DNA of 64,000 nucleotides from Oceanobacillus sp. J11TS1 (lineage in GTDB: Bacteria > Bacillota > Bacilli > Bacillales > Amphibacillaceae): positions 1 through 64,000 of the forward strand of contig NZ_BORO01000020.1 of assembly GCF_018333215.1 (NCBI RefSeq), read 5' to 3'. Below, piece after piece: positions 50,838 to 60,875 of this stretch; position 1 is the first letter of the stretch, and each line of letters begins with the position of its first letter. Both the position numbers and the translations under genes were made by a program. The notes under the pieces were generated by a model that was given only the letters and a program-made list of their open reading frames with translations, did not search any database and had not been told where the DNA came from.

Positions 50838-51700
50838 TTATTTTAAATATGGCAAAATCGTATCCAGTGCTTTTTTAAGCTCCAATGCTTGCATGGCATA
50901 CAATTTCTTAACCTCTGGATTATCTGTGTTTTGGGATTTCCCTTCCAAGTCTGCCTGTATTTTTTTTAGGGTGGTCGCTAGCAATGATCTTTCTTCTGTC
51001 ACAGGCTTTGTAAATTGATCCTCATATAGATCAACATACATGGTTCCAAGAGAATCGATTTGGGCCAAGAAAACATCTTCTATAGCTCTAACACCTTGTT
51101 TCTTTATTTCTCCTTTTAGCCATTCTTCTGAACACCCAAGATTATCCAAGCTCTTTTCCATGATTTCCCCGTCCATAATTAAGGTTGTTGTGCCATGTTC
51201 CTGTTCCAAGGGGATGCCTAAAGTTTGCGGTGTTACCGGCTGTTGATTTGTCTTCAACATAATACTTAAATCACCATTTGTTTCCAAAACAGCCATTTCT
51301 ACATCAGAAACTTTAAATGTGCCTTTCTCTCTTAATAGCATTAATAATTCATTGATGCTTAGCAAATTCTTTTTTAAATTTTTCTCTAATACTTCTCCAT
51401 TTTAATTAATATGGTTGCTTTTCCATCTGTTATTTTTGAAACGACCAATGATTTCAAACCAAGGTACGCTAGAATAATTGGGAATAACCCCCAAATAGCT
51501 AGCGAAACCAAACCATTAATAATTTTAACATTTTGATCAACGGACAATGTTGCAGCTATCGAACCGATCGTGATTCCTACACAATAATCAAAAAAAGTAA
51601 GCTGTGAAATTTGCTTCTTTCCCATAAACCGTGCCATTAAGAATAATAAAATAAATGCAACTATTGAACGGATTAGAATCAATACAATCTCAGGCATCAT
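50838..51700 (-). pseudogene. DUF421 (YetF-type) membrane protein gene split by a frameshift
   Basis: The N-terminal part (51700-51386) encodes the three-helix DUF421 segment and ends KATILIKMEKY with a premature stop. In the next frame translation continues NGEVLEKNLKKNLLSINELL, leading into the cytoplasmic DUF421 domain (to 50838). One base missing from the run of four A residues (minus strand, 51400-51403) explains the split. The last 55 residues (TTLKKIQADLEGKSQNT and following) look like a DUF1657-type extension. An inactivating mutation, slippage-based switching or a sequencing error are all possible. Confidence 0.8.
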
Positions 51701-51788
51701 TCAGTCCCAGCCTTTCTAAAATATGTAATGTACTCGTATTATGGGGCAATCTATGTACAACCATTCATAAAATAGGGGGTGAGAAAAT

Positions 51789-52127
51789 ATGAAAAAGATA
51801 ACAATCGTTTTTATACTTTTACTTAGCATGCTTTCAGGATGTTCTAACCAGGTTGGAGGAAATGATTTCTTCAAGCACATTGAACAGCTAGAACAATCTC
51901 TAGACGCGTCAAACTGGAATAAGATCACCAATCAGGCTGAAGCGTTAGAAGAAATATTTGTATCCAATAAATGGAAAATCCAGTTGCTGGGCGATGAAGG
52001 GGAGTATGAGGGATTACATGAAAGTATCAATAATCTAATCGCAGCGGCGAAGGAGAAAGATTCAACGAGTACCAGGCTCGGGCTTGCTACTGTTAAATCC
52101 ATTTTAGGGGAAATTTATTCTTTGTAG
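51789..52127 (+). CDS. DUF4363-like lipoprotein
   Basis: 112 residues with a short signal peptide and lipobox MLSGC (Cys18), then a helical, charged domain (FFKHIEQLEQSLDASNWNKI). Such proteins are often paired with DUF421 genes in bacilli, and here the broken DUF421 gene is divergent, 88 bases away. RBS GGGGGTGAG before ATG 51789. Function unknown. Confidence 0.75.
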   Translation: MKKITIVFILLLSMLSGCSNQVGGNDFFKHIEQLEQSLDASNWNKITNQAEALEEIFVSNKWKIQLLGDEGEYEGLHESINNLIAAAKEKDSTSTRLGLATVKSILGEIYSL

Positions 52128-52217
52128 TTTCCACAGCGGTCGATATGTTTCCACCGAAAGTATTTATTCAGTAATTCTAGCTACAAATTATGGCGTTTAC
52201 TCTTCACTGACAATAAA

Positions 52218-52259
52218 CAGGGTACTAATCTGATGTGATTAATACCCTGCTAAATTTTT
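52218..52259. terminator. Terminator between lipoprotein and PepSY genes
   Basis: CAGGGTACTAATC with GATTAATACCCTG (one mismatch), 6-base loop, then CTAAATTTTTATT; the minus strand has a short TTTATT. Confidence 0.65.
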
Positions 52260-52327
52260 ATTCATGTCCTTCAAGAAGCATCTAAACACTAGAATTCCTG
52301 TTCTCCAAAACTTTCACTTTACATATG

Positions 52328-52888
52328 TTAATCATCTTCATGATCAATTTCTAATGAAAGGATCTCTCCTGTTTCTGCATGGATATCGATGTCCGCTTCT
52401 TGCTGGCCACTGAAAAGTTCTATTTCATAAACATATCTGCCATCATCATGGTCTAATGCCACTTTTACGACTTCTCCGTCAAATTCTTGTTTGGCGAGTT
52501 CTATCGCTTTTTCTTGCGCTATCAAATTGCCTTCATTGATACTTTTTTCCATTGATTGTTCCTGGTTATCTTCCTCATCTTCATCCATTTCTTCAAAGAC
52601 AACCTCTCCTGTTTCCGCTTCTAGTTTCACATCTTTCTCCTGGTTTTCTGCAATAATTTCTGCTTCATAATAAGACTTATTTCCTTCTTTATCCAGTTCC
52701 AGCTCTTTAACGGTCCCTTGATATTCTTCTTCTAGCTTTTTGGTCGCATCCTCTATGGTTAACGTCCCTGCAGCAGCAGTTTCCGGATCTGCCTCTTTTG
52801 AACTTGAAGCTTCTGTATGATAAACTCCGACTCCAATAACCCCAGCTAATGCCACTGCTCCTGCAATCATGCCAATTTTTTTATTCAT
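52328..52888 (-). CDS. PepSY-domain secreted or membrane-anchored protein
   Basis: 186 residues. An N-terminal hydrophobic segment (7-24) anchors or exports it; two PepSY repeats follow (about 45-105, ending YYEAEIIAENQEKDVKLEAETGEVV; and 120-184, RYVYEIELFSGQQEADIDIHAETGEIL), joined by an acidic linker. PepSY domains are thought to inhibit or chaperone proteases or to sense metal/envelope state. Downstream of a YkoGH-like two-component system, which in B. subtilis is also followed by PepSY genes. Confidence 0.85.
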   Translation of the reverse strand: MNKKIGMIAGAVALAGVIGVGVYHTEASSSKEADPETAAAGTLTIEDATKKLEEEYQGTVKELELDKEGNKSYYEAEIIAENQEKDVKLEAETGEVVFEEMDEDEEDNQEQSMEKSINEGNLIAQEKAIELAKQEFDGEVVKVALDHDDGRYVYEIELFSGQQEADIDIHAETGEILSLEIDHEDD

Positions 52889-53047
52889 TTTATATTACCT
52901 CCTTTTTTTCGTATCTTCATCATATCTCCGAACCATTACAACCGAGTTGGAACAAGATTAGAATTTAATGAGAATGACAGAATAAACTTCTTATAATTAA
53001 AAGCACAAATGTTGCCGAGGTTTTCGAAAAGGTTGTTATCGCATTTT

Positions 53048-53650
53048 TTAATCTTCTTTATCAATTTCAATAAAGATCACATTTCCTGTGTACGCATTGA
53101 TTTCAATGGATGCTTCATCATTTCCGTTCATAATTTCAATTTCATATACTAAAATGTCGTTATTCGTATCCATTTCTAGCTCTGTTACTTCGCCCGGAAA
53201 CTCTTTTAAGGCAATTTCCTTCGCTTGTTCATGCGATAGTATTGCATTATTTTCTTCCGTTTTTTCTTCGGTAACTTCCGATTCTCCTGCTTTCTCATTT
53301 ACAACTTTATTCTTCTCTGAATCCTTTTCTTCTTTTTCTGATTCCTTTTCTTCATTCTTTGCTGTTTTTTCTACAGCAGTCAGGTCAATCACCTGTCCTG
53401 TGTCACCATTCAACTTTAATGCATACACACCTTGATTTTGAGTAATCTCCATTTCATAAACAGGCTCCCCATCTTCTATCTTTAGCTCCGGTTCGGAATG
53501 TTGGCCAGGATACTGAGCATTCACAAGTTCAACAATTTGCTCTGAATCAAGCTGTGGACTAGAGGATGTCGCATTTGTTTGGTACACAGTTAAACCAATG
53601 ATACCAAGAATGGCCAGCGTACCGATCAACCAGATAATTTTCTTTCGCAC
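53048..53650 (-). CDS. PepSY-domain secreted or membrane-anchored protein
   Basis: 200 residues, paralogous to the next gene downstream. N-terminal membrane segment (6-24), PepSY repeat 1 (about 35-93, PVYEMEITQNQGVYALKLNGDTGQVI), a long Glu/Lys linker (94-140) and PepSY repeat 2 (140-200). About 95 bases after the histidine kinase gene, probably in the same regulon. The gap between the two PepSY genes (160 bases) may hold a separate promoter. Confidence 0.85.
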   Translation of the reverse strand: MRKKIIWLIGTLAILGIIGLTVYQTNATSSSPQLDSEQIVELVNAQYPGQHSEPELKIEDGEPVYEMEITQNQGVYALKLNGDTGQVIDLTAVEKTAKNEEKESEKEEKDSEKNKVVNEKAGESEVTEEKTEENNAILSHEQAKEIALKEFPGEVTELEMDTNNDILVYEIEIMNGNDEASIEINAYTGNVIFIEIDKED

Positions 53651-53745
53651 GTCATATCACCCCTTCTCCAACAGTATAAGGCGCACCTTTTATGAAAACA
53701 TGAAAATTAGATTAAAAATAGATGAGAATAAGATAGGAAACGTTT

Positions 53746-55098
53746 CTATTTTGTAAGTGTCCAAGTAAAAACGGATCCTTGTCCTAATTCACTTTTAACG
53801 GTGATTTTCCCGCCATGTATTTCGATAATTTCTTTAGCAATGGCTAATCCCAGGCCTGTTCCGCCTGTTTCTCTGTTTCGTGCTCTGTCTACACGGTAGA
53901 AACGATCGAAAATCTTTTCCTGTTCCTTAGGTGCAATTCCTTCGCCAAAATCCGTACATTGAATAACAATCTTCTTCTTATCCGTAGACATCGTAACCAG
54001 GACGTCATCCTCACTATATTTCAATGCATTTTCGATGAATATATATGGAATTTGTTTTAATTGTTCTGTATTGCCCCACGTTTCATAATCTCCCTCTTCC
54101 ACTTCGCAGTGAATGTTTCGTTCAGGATATGCTTTTTGGAAGGTTTGGATAACTTGGCTTACAATCTTCCGTATATTTACCTTTTGCTTGCTGTTTTCAT
54201 TTTTATGTTTTGCTAATAGAAGAAGCTGCTCCACAAGTTTCTGCATACGATCAGCCTCTGAATCGATTGCGCGAACAGATTCATCTAGTAATTCTGGTCG
54301 CTGTTTACCTTGCCGTTCAATTAATTGTGCGTAGCTTTTTATAATCTGAATAGGCGTTTTTAATTCATGGGATGCATTTGACACGAAGGTTTCCTGCTTC
54401 TCAAAGTTTTCTTTCAGCGAATCAATCATCTCATTAAACGTTACTTCCATCTCATAAAGCTCATCCTTAGAACGGTCATCGACATCTATTTTTTGCCAGT
54501 TTTTATTATGGATATTTCGCTGCATGGTATCCTTTAATTTCTGAATGGGTGTTAATAGAAAACGACTAAGCAGGATGCTAGCTATTATCGTCGGGATTAA
54601 TATCACAGCACTGGAAAAGAAAAGAACGTAGGTTAATGTCCCCATCGTCTTGTCTAAGTAAACTAATTCATTCGCTACGTGCACCGTGACAATATCTCCA
54701 TTTTCCCAAATAATTGGTTTTTCAATAATGACATAATTCCTTCCCTTTTCATCTTGAACAATGCGGTCTGTTTCGGTCGTCGTATAGCCTACTTCCAGAT
54801 TAGCATAGTGCTCTGCTTTTGTTTGTAAAGGAACGATATCATCACCTGTTTCATCCACAATTCGAATCATCCCGTTCGCTGGCAAATAAGCTGTTAGTAG
54901 ATTTCGTAACGTTTCTTTCGACGTAGAATCATTATTTGCAATCGCCTCGACAAGCGCATCTACTTGAACTGCAAGTTGATCAATTTCTCCATTTGTTGCT
55001 GTCCGATAAAAAAGAAAGTAAATCGCAGTATGTGAAATAGCAATGACTAGAAACATAAAAACAGAGGAAAACAAGATGATTTTTTTACGTAATGTCAT
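53746..55098 (-). CDS. Sensor histidine kinase (YkoH-like)
   Basis: 450-residue membrane kinase: helix at 7-29, extracellular sensor (30-160), second helix (about 163-185), HAMP (186-238), HisKA with the phosphorylated His in SNASHELKTPIQII, and HATPase with ENALKYS, DFGEGIAPKEQEKIFDRFYR and GGTGLGLAIAKEI. Its start overlaps the response regulator stop by four bases. With PepSY genes downstream the locus resembles B. subtilis ykoGHIJ. Stimulus unknown. Confidence 0.9.
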   Translation of the reverse strand: MTLRKKIILFSSVFMFLVIAISHTAIYFLFYRTATNGEIDQLAVQVDALVEAIANNDSTSKETLRNLLTAYLPANGMIRIVDETGDDIVPLQTKAEHYANLEVGYTTTETDRIVQDEKGRNYVIIEKPIIWENGDIVTVHVANELVYLDKTMGTLTYVLFFSSAVILIPTIIASILLSRFLLTPIQKLKDTMQRNIHNKNWQKIDVDDRSKDELYEMEVTFNEMIDSLKENFEKQETFVSNASHELKTPIQIIKSYAQLIERQGKQRPELLDESVRAIDSEADRMQKLVEQLLLLAKHKNENSKQKVNIRKIVSQVIQTFQKAYPERNIHCEVEEGDYETWGNTEQLKQIPYIFIENALKYSEDDVLVTMSTDKKKIVIQCTDFGEGIAPKEQEKIFDRFYRVDRARNRETGGTGLGLAIAKEIIEIHGGKITVKSELGQGSVFTWTLTK

Positions 55099-55784
55099 TG
55101 GCTTCCTTCCTTAATCGAGTAGCCTACTCCACGGATTGTTTGAATGAACGCTATATCATATCCTTTATCCACTTTTTGACGCAGATAGCGAATATACACA
55201 TCCACCACATTCGTCTCGCCGATATAGTCAAAACCCCAGACCTTTTCAATTAATTGTTCGCGTGTAAGCACCCTATTTTTATTCTCTAGTAAACAAACTA
55301 ATAAATCATATTCTCTTGGTGTTAAATCAATATCCTTCCCCGCCCGGATAACCTCATGTGCCGCAGTGTCTACTTGCAAGTCTCCCACCTGCAATATCTC
55401 CTTATCGGCTTGAATTTGAACGGATTTTCTTAAATTAGCCCGGATACGAGCCAATAATTCTTCAATTTGGAACGGTTTCGTAATATAATCATTCGCTCCA
55501 AGATCAAGACCATTCACCTTATCGTACACTTCATCACGGGCTGTCAGTAAAATAACCGGTGTCTCATTGCCCTGTCTTCGGATTCTCCTTAACACCTCTA
55601 AGCCGCTTAATTCAGGGATCATAATATCTAATAAAACAAGCCCCCATTCTTCTGCTTCTAGATATTCCAGTGCTTGTTTGCCGTCTGCTGCAACTGTTGT
55701 TTCATAGCCTTCATAATCTAGTTCTAATTGCAAAACACGGCTGATCTTCTGTTCATCTTCTACAATTAATATTCGTTCAGACAC
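55095..55784 (-). CDS. OmpR-family response regulator (YkoG-like)
   Basis: 229 residues. Receiver domain (1-118) with phosphoacceptor Asp in LLDIMIPE (about residue 52), acidic pair EDE near the N-terminus and Lys in TKPF; winged-helix DNA-binding domain (about 130-225) with LTPREYDLLVCLLENKNRVLTREQLI and VDVYIRYLRQKVD. Start GTG 55784 follows AAAGGGGT. Translationally coupled to the kinase. Confidence 0.92.
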   Translation of the reverse strand: MSERILIVEDEQKISRVLQLELDYEGYETTVAADGKQALEYLEAEEWGLVLLDIMIPELSGLEVLRRIRRQGNETPVILLTARDEVYDKVNGLDLGANDYITKPFQIEELLARIRANLRKSVQIQADKEILQVGDLQVDTAAHEVIRAGKDIDLTPREYDLLVCLLENKNRVLTREQLIEKVWGFDYIGETNVVDVYIRYLRQKVDKGYDIAFIQTIRGVGYSIKEGSQ

Positions 55785-55827
55785 TAGCAGTACCCCTTTC
55801 TATCTAGGTAGTAAATTATTATACAAA

Positions 55828-55921
55828 AAAACTGCCTCCAATAGCTGCTTGAACTGCAAAAATAATTCTACTTGATAACGCAGAATAGTATTTTCGTTCA
55901 CTACTTTTTGGAGACAGTTTC
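55828..55921. terminator. Long-loop terminator between thioredoxin gene and two-component operon
   Basis: Outer arms AAACTGCCTCCAA and TTGGAGACAGTTT (one mismatch) are separated by about 67 bases that can form an inner ATTCT/AGAAT hairpin. An A-tract precedes. The branched shape is unusual for a simple terminator. Confidence 0.5.
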
Positions 55922-55950
55922 TTAAATTAGATAAGCCAATCGAATAGGAA

Positions 55951-56271
55951 TTAACCTAATTGCTGATGTAAAAATTCAGTTACAGAATCCGGTGTTTTTG
56001 TATAGGCACTATGTTGATGTGCTATTTTCTCTCCGTTTTGAAATAAAAGGATACTTGGTATACCCATTACTTCATATTTTTCGGCTAGTCCAGACACTTC
56101 ATCACTGTTGACTTCATACCAGTCATAGTTTCTGAATTCTTCCATTACCTCTCCTATAAACATATCCATACGTTTACAATCTGGGCACCAATCTGCAAAG
56201 AATTTTATAATGACTGGTTTTTCACTTTGAATAATTTCTTGGAATTCTGCTTCCGTTTTAATTGCTTGCAT
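55951..56271 (-). CDS. Thioredoxin-like protein (YdbP-like)
   Basis: 106-residue thioredoxin fold with the active-site WCPDC (about 29-33) and the cis-Pro in VMGIPSILLF. Strongly resembles B. subtilis YdbP. Probably a cytoplasmic disulfide reductase; no signal peptide. ATG 56271 lies after GGGAGAGA; the longer reading from 56286 would include that RBS. It follows the DUF368 gene by 22 bases and may be cotranscribed. Confidence 0.88.
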   Translation of the reverse strand: MQAIKTEAEFQEIIQSEKPVIIKFFADWCPDCKRMDMFIGEVMEEFRNYDWYEVNSDEVSGLAEKYEVMGIPSILLFQNGEKIAHQHSAYTKTPDSVTEFLHQQLG

Positions 56272-56293
56272 GATGATCTCTCCCATCCTTACT

Positions 56294-57106
56294 TTATTTA
56301 TATTCTAATCTTCCTAATGCCAACGCTGCAATTAATCCGCCTGCAAATAACAGAACACATACAATAATATTTCCCGCTCCAACAGGGACACCAGGAAATA
56401 CAACGGTAATTGCGCCGATGACAAGCCCGATAATAATAGCATAGGTACTTGTAAAATAATTTCTTAGAAAGTAAGCAATAATTTTACTCATCGTAATAAA
56501 TCCAAGCGCAATCCCAGTGCCTGCTACAATAATAATAGAGAACTGAAAATTACTAATCGCTCCCATTATCGTCGGATATACACCAAACAGCATCATTATC
56601 ATGGATCCGCTAATTCCTGGAACAATCATGACACTGCTTCCAATAAATCCTGCGACAAATAATAAGACATACGTACTTATACTAATACCTTGAATAGCCT
56701 GTCCTTCATTCGGATTTAAAATTCCCACTCCACTGACAATAACAAATCCAATGACTAGCAAAATATACTGTTTTGCCTGAAATTTCGTTTTTCCTTCTGC
56801 CTTTTGGTATAAGTAAGGAATTACTCCGATGACTAGTCCCAAAAAGAAAAATTGTGTTTGCATTGGGTAATACTTAAATAACCACTCAATCACTTTAGCA
56901 AACAGGAAAATAGCTATAACCATACCGATTCCTAATGGAACTAAAAAGCTAAGGTGTTTCTTCCAATCCTTACTGAAAAAACCGCTTATAGAGGCAATCA
57001 GTTGTTCATAAATACCTAATAGTACCGCAATGGTCCCTCCACTTATTCCAGGAACAACCTCCACCGACCCCATAATTAAACCACGATATAAATTTCTCCA
57101 CTCCAT
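56294..57106 (-). CDS. DUF368 polyprenyl-phosphate transporter (PopT-like)
   Basis: 270-residue integral membrane protein with eight or so helices. Two copies of the family motif are visible, EVVPGISGGTIAVLLG near the N-terminus and IVPGISGSMIMMLFG in the middle, reflecting an internal duplication. DUF368 proteins were reported as flippases that recycle undecaprenyl phosphate for cell-wall synthesis. ATG 57106 chosen (MEWRNLYRG); GAAGGAG is 12 bases upstream, and a longer TTG reading to 57142 has no RBS. Confidence 0.87.
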   Translation of the reverse strand: MEWRNLYRGLIMGSVEVVPGISGGTIAVLLGIYEQLIASISGFFSKDWKKHLSFLVPLGIGMVIAIFLFAKVIEWLFKYYPMQTQFFFLGLVIGVIPYLYQKAEGKTKFQAKQYILLVIGFVIVSGVGILNPNEGQAIQGISISTYVLLFVAGFIGSSVMIVPGISGSMIMMLFGVYPTIMGAISNFQFSIIIVAGTGIALGFITMSKIIAYFLRNYFTSTYAIIIGLVIGAITVVFPGVPVGAGNIIVCVLLFAGGLIAALALGRLEYK

Positions 57107-57378
57107 ATAATCTTTTTCTCCTTCATTTTCAATCCTTACCAAATCATTTTATCAAAATTAATTGTAAAAATACACTTTGTACAAGGTGAATATATTGATT
57201 AACGTCCTTTTGAATACTCTTTTTAATACTTAGCCAGTCCAGTCAAAAACCTAATTTCATGACGGTGCCCGTTAAATCCTATATAATAAGTGGTATATAT
57301 GCAATTTTTATGGGATAGAATGCATAAGATAGTATATAATCGTCCATCTTCAAGACCGTTTTACGAGGAGGAAAGAAG

Positions 57379-57570
57379 ATGAAAAGGTATTTAACGCTTA
57401 TTTTTTTTGGACTTAGTATTATTATTCTTTATGTAGGAGGCAAACTTCAGATATACTGGAGCGGTATTGCAGCATGGGGGCTCGCCCTCATCAGTCTTGC
57501 TTTCGCTGCTTATTTTTCGAAATATATACCGAACAAAAACACATCATCTAAAAATAATAAAAATGTATAG
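57379..57570 (+). CDS. Small two-helix membrane protein
   Basis: 63 residues with helices at about 4-22 and 27-47 and a polar, Asn/Lys-rich tail (KNTSSKNNKNV). Excellent RBS GAGGAGGAAAG before ATG 57379, and a terminator right behind it, so it is a true monocistronic gene. Similar to short uncharacterised Bacillus membrane proteins. Function unknown. Confidence 0.78.
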   Translation: MKRYLTLIFFGLSIIILYVGGKLQIYWSGIAAWGLALISLAFAAYFSKYIPNKNTSSKNNKNV

Positions 57571-57607
57571 AAAAACTCCCCGTCGTTCTACCCAACGAGG
57601 AGTTTTT
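57571..57607 (+). terminator. Terminator of the small membrane protein gene
   Basis: AAAAACTCC with GGAGTTTTT and an inner CGT/ACG pair, loop of about 9 bases, T-tract included. Beyond it, 57608-57957 shows no supported gene; a 62-codon plus-strand reading from 57736 lacks an RBS. Confidence 0.85.
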
Positions 57608-57957
57608 ATACTTCCAATTTATTCAACTTCTTATCATAGCTTCAGCCCTTCACCCATCTCCTCTTCTTTTAATACATCATAAACGATGGGATGAAATAAA
57701 CCTGCCCACCCCAACATGTTCTGACAACTACTGTTTTGCGAACGCTTTTATCGATAGAAAACTTTTACCCTTCAAAAATTTCATTTCGGATAATCCCGCG
57801 ATTGGTATTTCTAGGGAATGTCGCCTTGCTTTTATGTCTTGGCAGCTTAATAATCACATTGAATGAATGGATTTTTTCTGAAAAGTACGTAATAATAAAT
57901 ATATCCAAATTTACAAGTAATTAATGTGAAATCTAGAAACGGGGGCACGGAATACGT

Positions 57958-58851
57958 ATGATAAAAGATCAAAAAAATAAATATATCGTTAATTGTAAGA
58001 ATGAGTATGAACCATTACAACAAGTAATCGTTGCTCCGCCAGATCATATGAAAATTACGACTATCATCAACGAAACGCAATCTCATTATGCCAATGAAAA
58101 TATTGATATCCAGAAGGCAATGGAGCAGCATCAGATATTTGTAAAAACACTTGAAAGCAACGGTGTCAATGTCATAAGCTTGCCAACAAATCCAAGCCTC
58201 AATGAACAGGTTTTCTCACGTGACATTGGGTTTACCATTCATGACCAATTATTCGCAGCTAATATGGACCGGGCTATACGTAAAAAGGAGACTGCTATAT
58301 TAAAGAAATGGCTCGATAAAGAGCAAATCTCTTATACGCCTATGCCCAATTCAAGTATTGAAGGCGGCGATGTCATTATTAATAATGAGAAGGTTTGGGT
58401 TGGTCTAAGCCAGCGCACAGAACAAAAAGCAATTGATCATCTTAAAAATCAATTTCCAGATCTCGATATCACAGCAATTCCGCTTCGAGAAGATATCCTT
58501 CATTTAGACTGCGTTTTTAATATTTTAGAAGGAAATAAAGCGCTCATTTATCGAGATGGTATCGATAATAATTCATACCAGCTTTTAAAAAAATCATATA
58601 CACTAATTGAGATTAATGAAGAAGAACAATTTACCATGGCAACAAATGTGCTATCTATCGGTAATAAAAAAGTCATAAGTCTTCCGGAAAACAAACGCGT
58701 AAATGATAAGCTTCGAGAACTTGGTTACCACATTCTTGAAGTACCTTTCTCAGAAATTATCAAATCAGGCGGATCTTTCCGTTGCTGCACCTTGCCATTT
58801 CAGCGTTCTGAGAAACGTAACACCTTAAAACGTGTTTACAAAAACAGCTAA
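57958..58851 (+). CDS. Dimethylarginine dimethylaminohydrolase (DDAH) family hydrolase
   Basis: 297-residue guanidine-group hydrolase of the amidinotransferase superfamily (B. subtilis YkgA-like). The fold's conserved parts: FSRDIGFTIHDQL, SIEGGDVIINNEKVWVG, the catalytic His in ILHLDCVF and the catalytic Cys in SGGSFRCCTLPF near the C-terminus. It may hydrolyse dimethylarginine or a related guanidino compound to citrulline. ATG 57958 follows a GGGGGCACGG stretch. Alone, with a terminator-like hairpin behind. Confidence 0.85.
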   Translation: MIKDQKNKYIVNCKNEYEPLQQVIVAPPDHMKITTIINETQSHYANENIDIQKAMEQHQIFVKTLESNGVNVISLPTNPSLNEQVFSRDIGFTIHDQLFAANMDRAIRKKETAILKKWLDKEQISYTPMPNSSIEGGDVIINNEKVWVGLSQRTEQKAIDHLKNQFPDLDITAIPLREDILHLDCVFNILEGNKALIYRDGIDNNSYQLLKKSYTLIEINEEEQFTMATNVLSIGNKKVISLPENKRVNDKLRELGYHILEVPFSEIIKSGGSFRCCTLPFQRSEKRNTLKRVYKNS

Positions 58852-58869
58852 GCTTAACTCTTATTGCCT

Positions 58870-58948
58870 AAAAAGAGGTTGGAATAAAAAGAACGTGTAT
58901 CGTTCAAAATTTGCAGGATTAAAACACTTTTATCTCCGCCTCTTTTTA
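58870..58948 (+). terminator. Terminator after DDAH-family gene
   Basis: AAAAAGAGG pairs with CCTCTTTTT across about 60 bases that contain an inner GAACG/CGTTC hairpin. The remaining gap to mqo (to 59221) has no gene. Confidence 0.6.
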
Positions 58949-59221
58949 CGGAATAGCAAAATCAACCGCTCTTTTATCTAGCAATGCACACTTCAACCTT
59001 TCCTGCTTTCCTTTATAAAAATATCCCAGTTAACAGGAAGGATTAACAGCATCCCCTTTTTTCTTTGTTCAAAAAGGAGTATAATATATAAATGTGGACG
59101 ATTTCATTCCATTAGGTTTCTTTAAACGTTTAATAATTTTAATAAAAAGCTATATTAAGTGATTACTATTTTGTAAGAGTATACATATCTGAAAATTAGA
59201 TTAGGAAGGTTTGTGACGATC

Positions 59222-60727
59222 ATGAGGAAAGATACCAATCAAACAGATGTCATTTTAATCGGTGGAGGGATAATGAGCGCTACCATCGGCTCCTTGTTAA
59301 AAATATTACAGCCTGATTGGCAAATTAATGTTTTTGAAAAACTTGGTCAAACAGCACAAGAAAGTTCTGATGCTTGGAATAATGCTGGTACAGGCCACTC
59401 TGCTCTCTGTGAATTAAACTATACGCCTGAAAAAGCAGATGGTTCCCTCGATATTACGAAAGCTGTAAAAATAAATGAACAATTTCAATTATCTAAGCAA
59501 TATTGGTCTTATCTTGTGGAACAAGGTGTATTAGATAATCCAAGCGAATTTATTCAAAACGTTCCGCATTTAAGCTTTGTAGAAGGTGAAAAAAATGTGG
59601 AATTTCTCAAAAAGCGTGTGAAAGCTCTTGTAGAAAATCCATTATTTGAAGGTATGGAAATAACAGATGATGAAGAAACGTTAAAAGAATGGATTCCTCT
59701 TATGATGGAAGGCCGTGACAAAAATCAGTCTATTGCTGCTTCAAAAATTGATTCAGGAACAGATATTAACTTTGGTAACTTAACACGTAAACTGTTTAAT
59801 CAATTAGAACAGCAAGGAACACGACTTTATTTTAAACATGAGGTAGAATCTATTGGGCGCACAAAAGATAACTTGTGGGAAGTAAAAGTTAAAAATCTGT
59901 TCAACGGAAAAATTTCCTACCATAAAGCAAAATTTGTATTTATTGGAGCTGGCGGCGGCAGTCTGCCACTATTGCAAAAAACGAATATTCCAGAGTCTAA
60001 ACATATTGGCGGCTTTCCAGTGAGCGGATTATTTATGGTTTGTAATAATCCTGAAGTTGTAGAAAAGCATCATGCTAAAGTGTACGGAAAAGCGAAAGTT
60101 GGGGCTCCACCAATGTCTGTCCCTCATTTAGATACACGCTTTATCAATGGAAAGCGTTCTTTACTATTCGGTCCTTTTGCTGGTTTCTCTCCTAAGTTTT
60201 TAAAAACAGGTTCAAACCTAGACTTATTTGGATCGATTAAACCAAATAATTTAACAACGATGTTAGCGGCTGGAGCAAAAGAAATGGCGCTTACGAAATA
60301 TCTTATTCAGCAAGTACTTCTCTCTGAGGAAAAACGTATGGATGATTTGCGTGAATTCATCCCTAACGCGAAGGCCGGAGAATGGGATATTGTTGTCGCC
60401 GGCCAGCGTGTACAGGTTATTAAAGATACAGAAGCAGGCGGAAAAGGAACGCTTCAATTCGGTACGGAGGTCATTACTGCTGAAGATGGTTCTATTGCTG
60501 CTTTACTTGGAGCTTCACCAGGCGCTTCTGTTTCTGTAGATGTTATGCTTGATGTCTTACAACGCTGTTTCCCGCACCACTTTAAAAAATGGGAAACTAA
60601 AATAAAAGAGATGATTCCATCATACGGTATTTCGCTATCAGATAACCCTGACTTATTTGCTGATCTAAATAAGCAAATCAATAAATCGCTTCAACTGCAA
60701 AATGAAGAAGAAGTATTATTAAGTTAA
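59222..60727 (+). CDS. mqo: Malate:quinone oxidoreductase
   Basis: 501-residue FAD-dependent, membrane-associated enzyme that oxidises malate to oxaloacetate and passes electrons to quinone, a TCA-cycle bypass of malate dehydrogenase. FAD motif [17 protein letters not shown] at the N-terminus, [17 protein letters not shown] and the C-terminal [20 protein letters not shown] are family signatures. AGGAAGG lies 12 bases from ATG 59222 and 3 bases from an in-frame GTG at 59213; either could be used. With the compact aconitase this window holds two TCA variants. Confidence 0.93.
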   Translation: MRKDTNQTDVILIGGGIMSATIGSLLKILQPDWQINVFEKLGQTAQESSDAWNNAGTGHSALCELNYTPEKADGSLDITKAVKINEQFQLSKQYWSYLVEQGVLDNPSEFIQNVPHLSFVEGEKNVEFLKKRVKALVENPLFEGMEITDDEETLKEWIPLMMEGRDKNQSIAASKIDSGTDINFGNLTRKLFNQLEQQGTRLYFKHEVESIGRTKDNLWEVKVKNLFNGKISYHKAKFVFIGAGGGSLPLLQKTNIPESKHIGGFPVSGLFMVCNNPEVVEKHHAKVYGKAKVGAPPMSVPHLDTRFINGKRSLLFGPFAGFSPKFLKTGSNLDLFGSIKPNNLTTMLAAGAKEMALTKYLIQQVLLSEEKRMDDLREFIPNAKAGEWDIVVAGQRVQVIKDTEAGGKGTLQFGTEVITAEDGSIAALLGASPGASVSVDVMLDVLQRCFPHHFKKWETKIKEMIPSYGISLSDNPDLFADLNKQINKSLQLQNEEEVLLS

Positions 60728-60829
60728 CCAAGATAGTATGTAAGTAGATTCGCTGTGGAAATGTACGAGAGCTTCTACTCCTAAACCTATTTTGTTCTCT
60801 TGCACCAAAAACTATCTTATCTCACATAT

Positions 60830-60875
60830 AAAAAGACTTCGATTCTACACTGCTAGAATCGAAGTCTTTTCTTTT
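60830..60875. terminator. Bidirectional terminator, mqo and tetR-type gene
   Basis: AAAAGACTTCGATTCTA with its exact complement and a 6-base loop; A and T tracts on either side. Between convergent genes. Confidence 0.92.

Noticed and set aside
57736-57924. 62-codon plus-strand frame with a hydrophobic stretch
   Set aside because: TTG start without RBS, no recognisable family, AT-rich gap; not supported as a gene.
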